A DNA stretch of 57,776 nt from Rhodocyclaceae bacterium (GTDB lineage Bacteria > Pseudomonadota > Gammaproteobacteria > Burkholderiales > Rhodocyclaceae): contig JACDZI010000010.1 in assembly GCA_013426785.1 (NCBI GenBank), forward strand, positions 1-57,776. The letters are read 5' to 3'. Positions 57,490 to 57,776 of this stretch are shown piece after piece (within the stretch, counting starts at the first letter, position 1; the number at the start of each line of letters is the position of its first letter). A model generated the notes under the pieces. That model saw only the letters and a program-made list of their open reading frames with translations, searched no databases and had not been told where the DNA came from. Position numbers and translations under genes: made by a program.

Positions 57490-57739
57490 GGCGAACATTA
57501 TCCTCCAGACCACCAAACAGCTCGGCGATGCCGGTGAGGAAATCGCCGCCCGGCACCTCGTCGCCTATGGAGTACGGGTGCTGGCGCGCAATTTCCGCAT
57601 CAAGGGTGGCGAGATCGATCTGGTCTGCCACGATGGTTCAACCACTGTTTTTGTCGAAGTCCGCCGTCGCGCCAGAGCCGACTTTGGTGGTGCCGCGTAC
57701 AGCATTACGACAACCAAGCAGACACTGCTGTCCGGTTAA
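57488..57739 (+). CDS. yraN: UPF0102 protein YraN, shortened at its C-terminus
   Basis: An 83-residue YraN-type nuclease-fold protein; the family is usually about 115-125. [33 protein letters not shown] and [17 protein letters not shown] contain the conserved core. After [12 protein letters not shown] a stop occurs, where homologs continue with a basic helix. Base composition drops from about 57700, so the 3' end may be replaced by an insertion running past the window edge. ATG at 57488 overlaps the rsmI start on the other strand. Confidence 0.75.
   Translation: MANIILQTTKQLGDAGEEIAARHLVAYGVRVLARNFRIKGGEIDLVCHDGSTTVFVEVRRRARADFGGAAYSITTTKQTLLSG
57663..57688 (-). repeat. 26-bp dispersed repeat-like sequence, copy 23 (21/26), inside yraN
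   Basis: Encodes RRARADFGG; the family motif VRxRxxxxFGGA accounts for part of the match, so this copy is uncertain. Confidence 0.45.
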
Positions 57740-57776
57740 AACTCGAACAGATTCAATTGGTTGTTGATGGTGACAC

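Overview
The window is high-GC, gene-dense DNA from a betaproteobacterium, most likely from the Rhodocyclales/Sterolibacteriaceae area. The evidence is a complete dcw cluster, the lptD-surA-pdxA-rsmA and dusB-fis-purH-purD-hemF gene orders, amgK-murU, a hemCDXY operon and a betaproteobacterial-type rsmI/yraN pair. It carries a menaquinone operon (menBCEFD) as well as a UbiH-family hydroxylase, so the cell probably makes both menaquinone and ubiquinone, which is unusual for the class. The taxonomic placement is inferred from protein character, not from a search.

Layout. 1-7019: the edge of a PIN-domain gene, a glutaredoxin-like gene and the men operon. 7065-7723: a PIN/ribbon-helix-helix toxin-antitoxin pair. 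7791-11134: a palindromic operator and the fused B12 mutase icmF. 11135-15000: an accessory stretch with a hairpin element, a HEPN-like gene, a Sel1-repeat gene, a YjjJ/HipA-like kinase, a tandem winged-helix protein and a small membrane protein. 15058-19098: hemC-hemD-hemX-hemY. 19093-29338 (minus strand): hemF, purD, a two-gene accessory insert with a frameshifted ORF6N gene, purH, fis, dusB, ubiH-like, pepP, murU, amgK. 29358-35474 (plus): lptD-surA-pdxA-rsmA. 35528-52646 (minus): the dcw cluster from mraZ to ftsZ, tightly overlapped, with an operator of four GTGGG-type boxes in front of mraZ. 52781-55142: rnpB (RNase P RNA, minus strand) with a two-gene ATPase + TOPRIM-like module placed at its 3' end and a second copy of the rnpB 3' terminus on the far side. 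55161-57776: a lipoprotein gene, pyrC, rsmI and a shortened yraN.

Two observations stand out. First, a 26-bp dispersed repeat (core AGTCGGCGCTGGCGGGACGG preceded by an A-run) occurs about 20-23 times in 57.8 kb, on both strands. Most copies lie inside conserved housekeeping genes, where the repeat is translated in several frames ([30 protein letters not shown]). All six frames of the consensus are open. One site after icmF holds the two ends of the repeat separated by about 65 bp of hairpin-forming DNA, and may be a longer or ancestral form. Second, the ATPase/TOPRIM pair between two copies of the rnpB 3' end looks like an integrase-less island with a defence-like gene pair, inserted between rnpB and its probable terminator. 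Also notable: MurE lacks its usual N-terminal domain, and an ORF6N-containing insert splits purH from purD and carries matching palindromes in its promoter and in its coding sequence.
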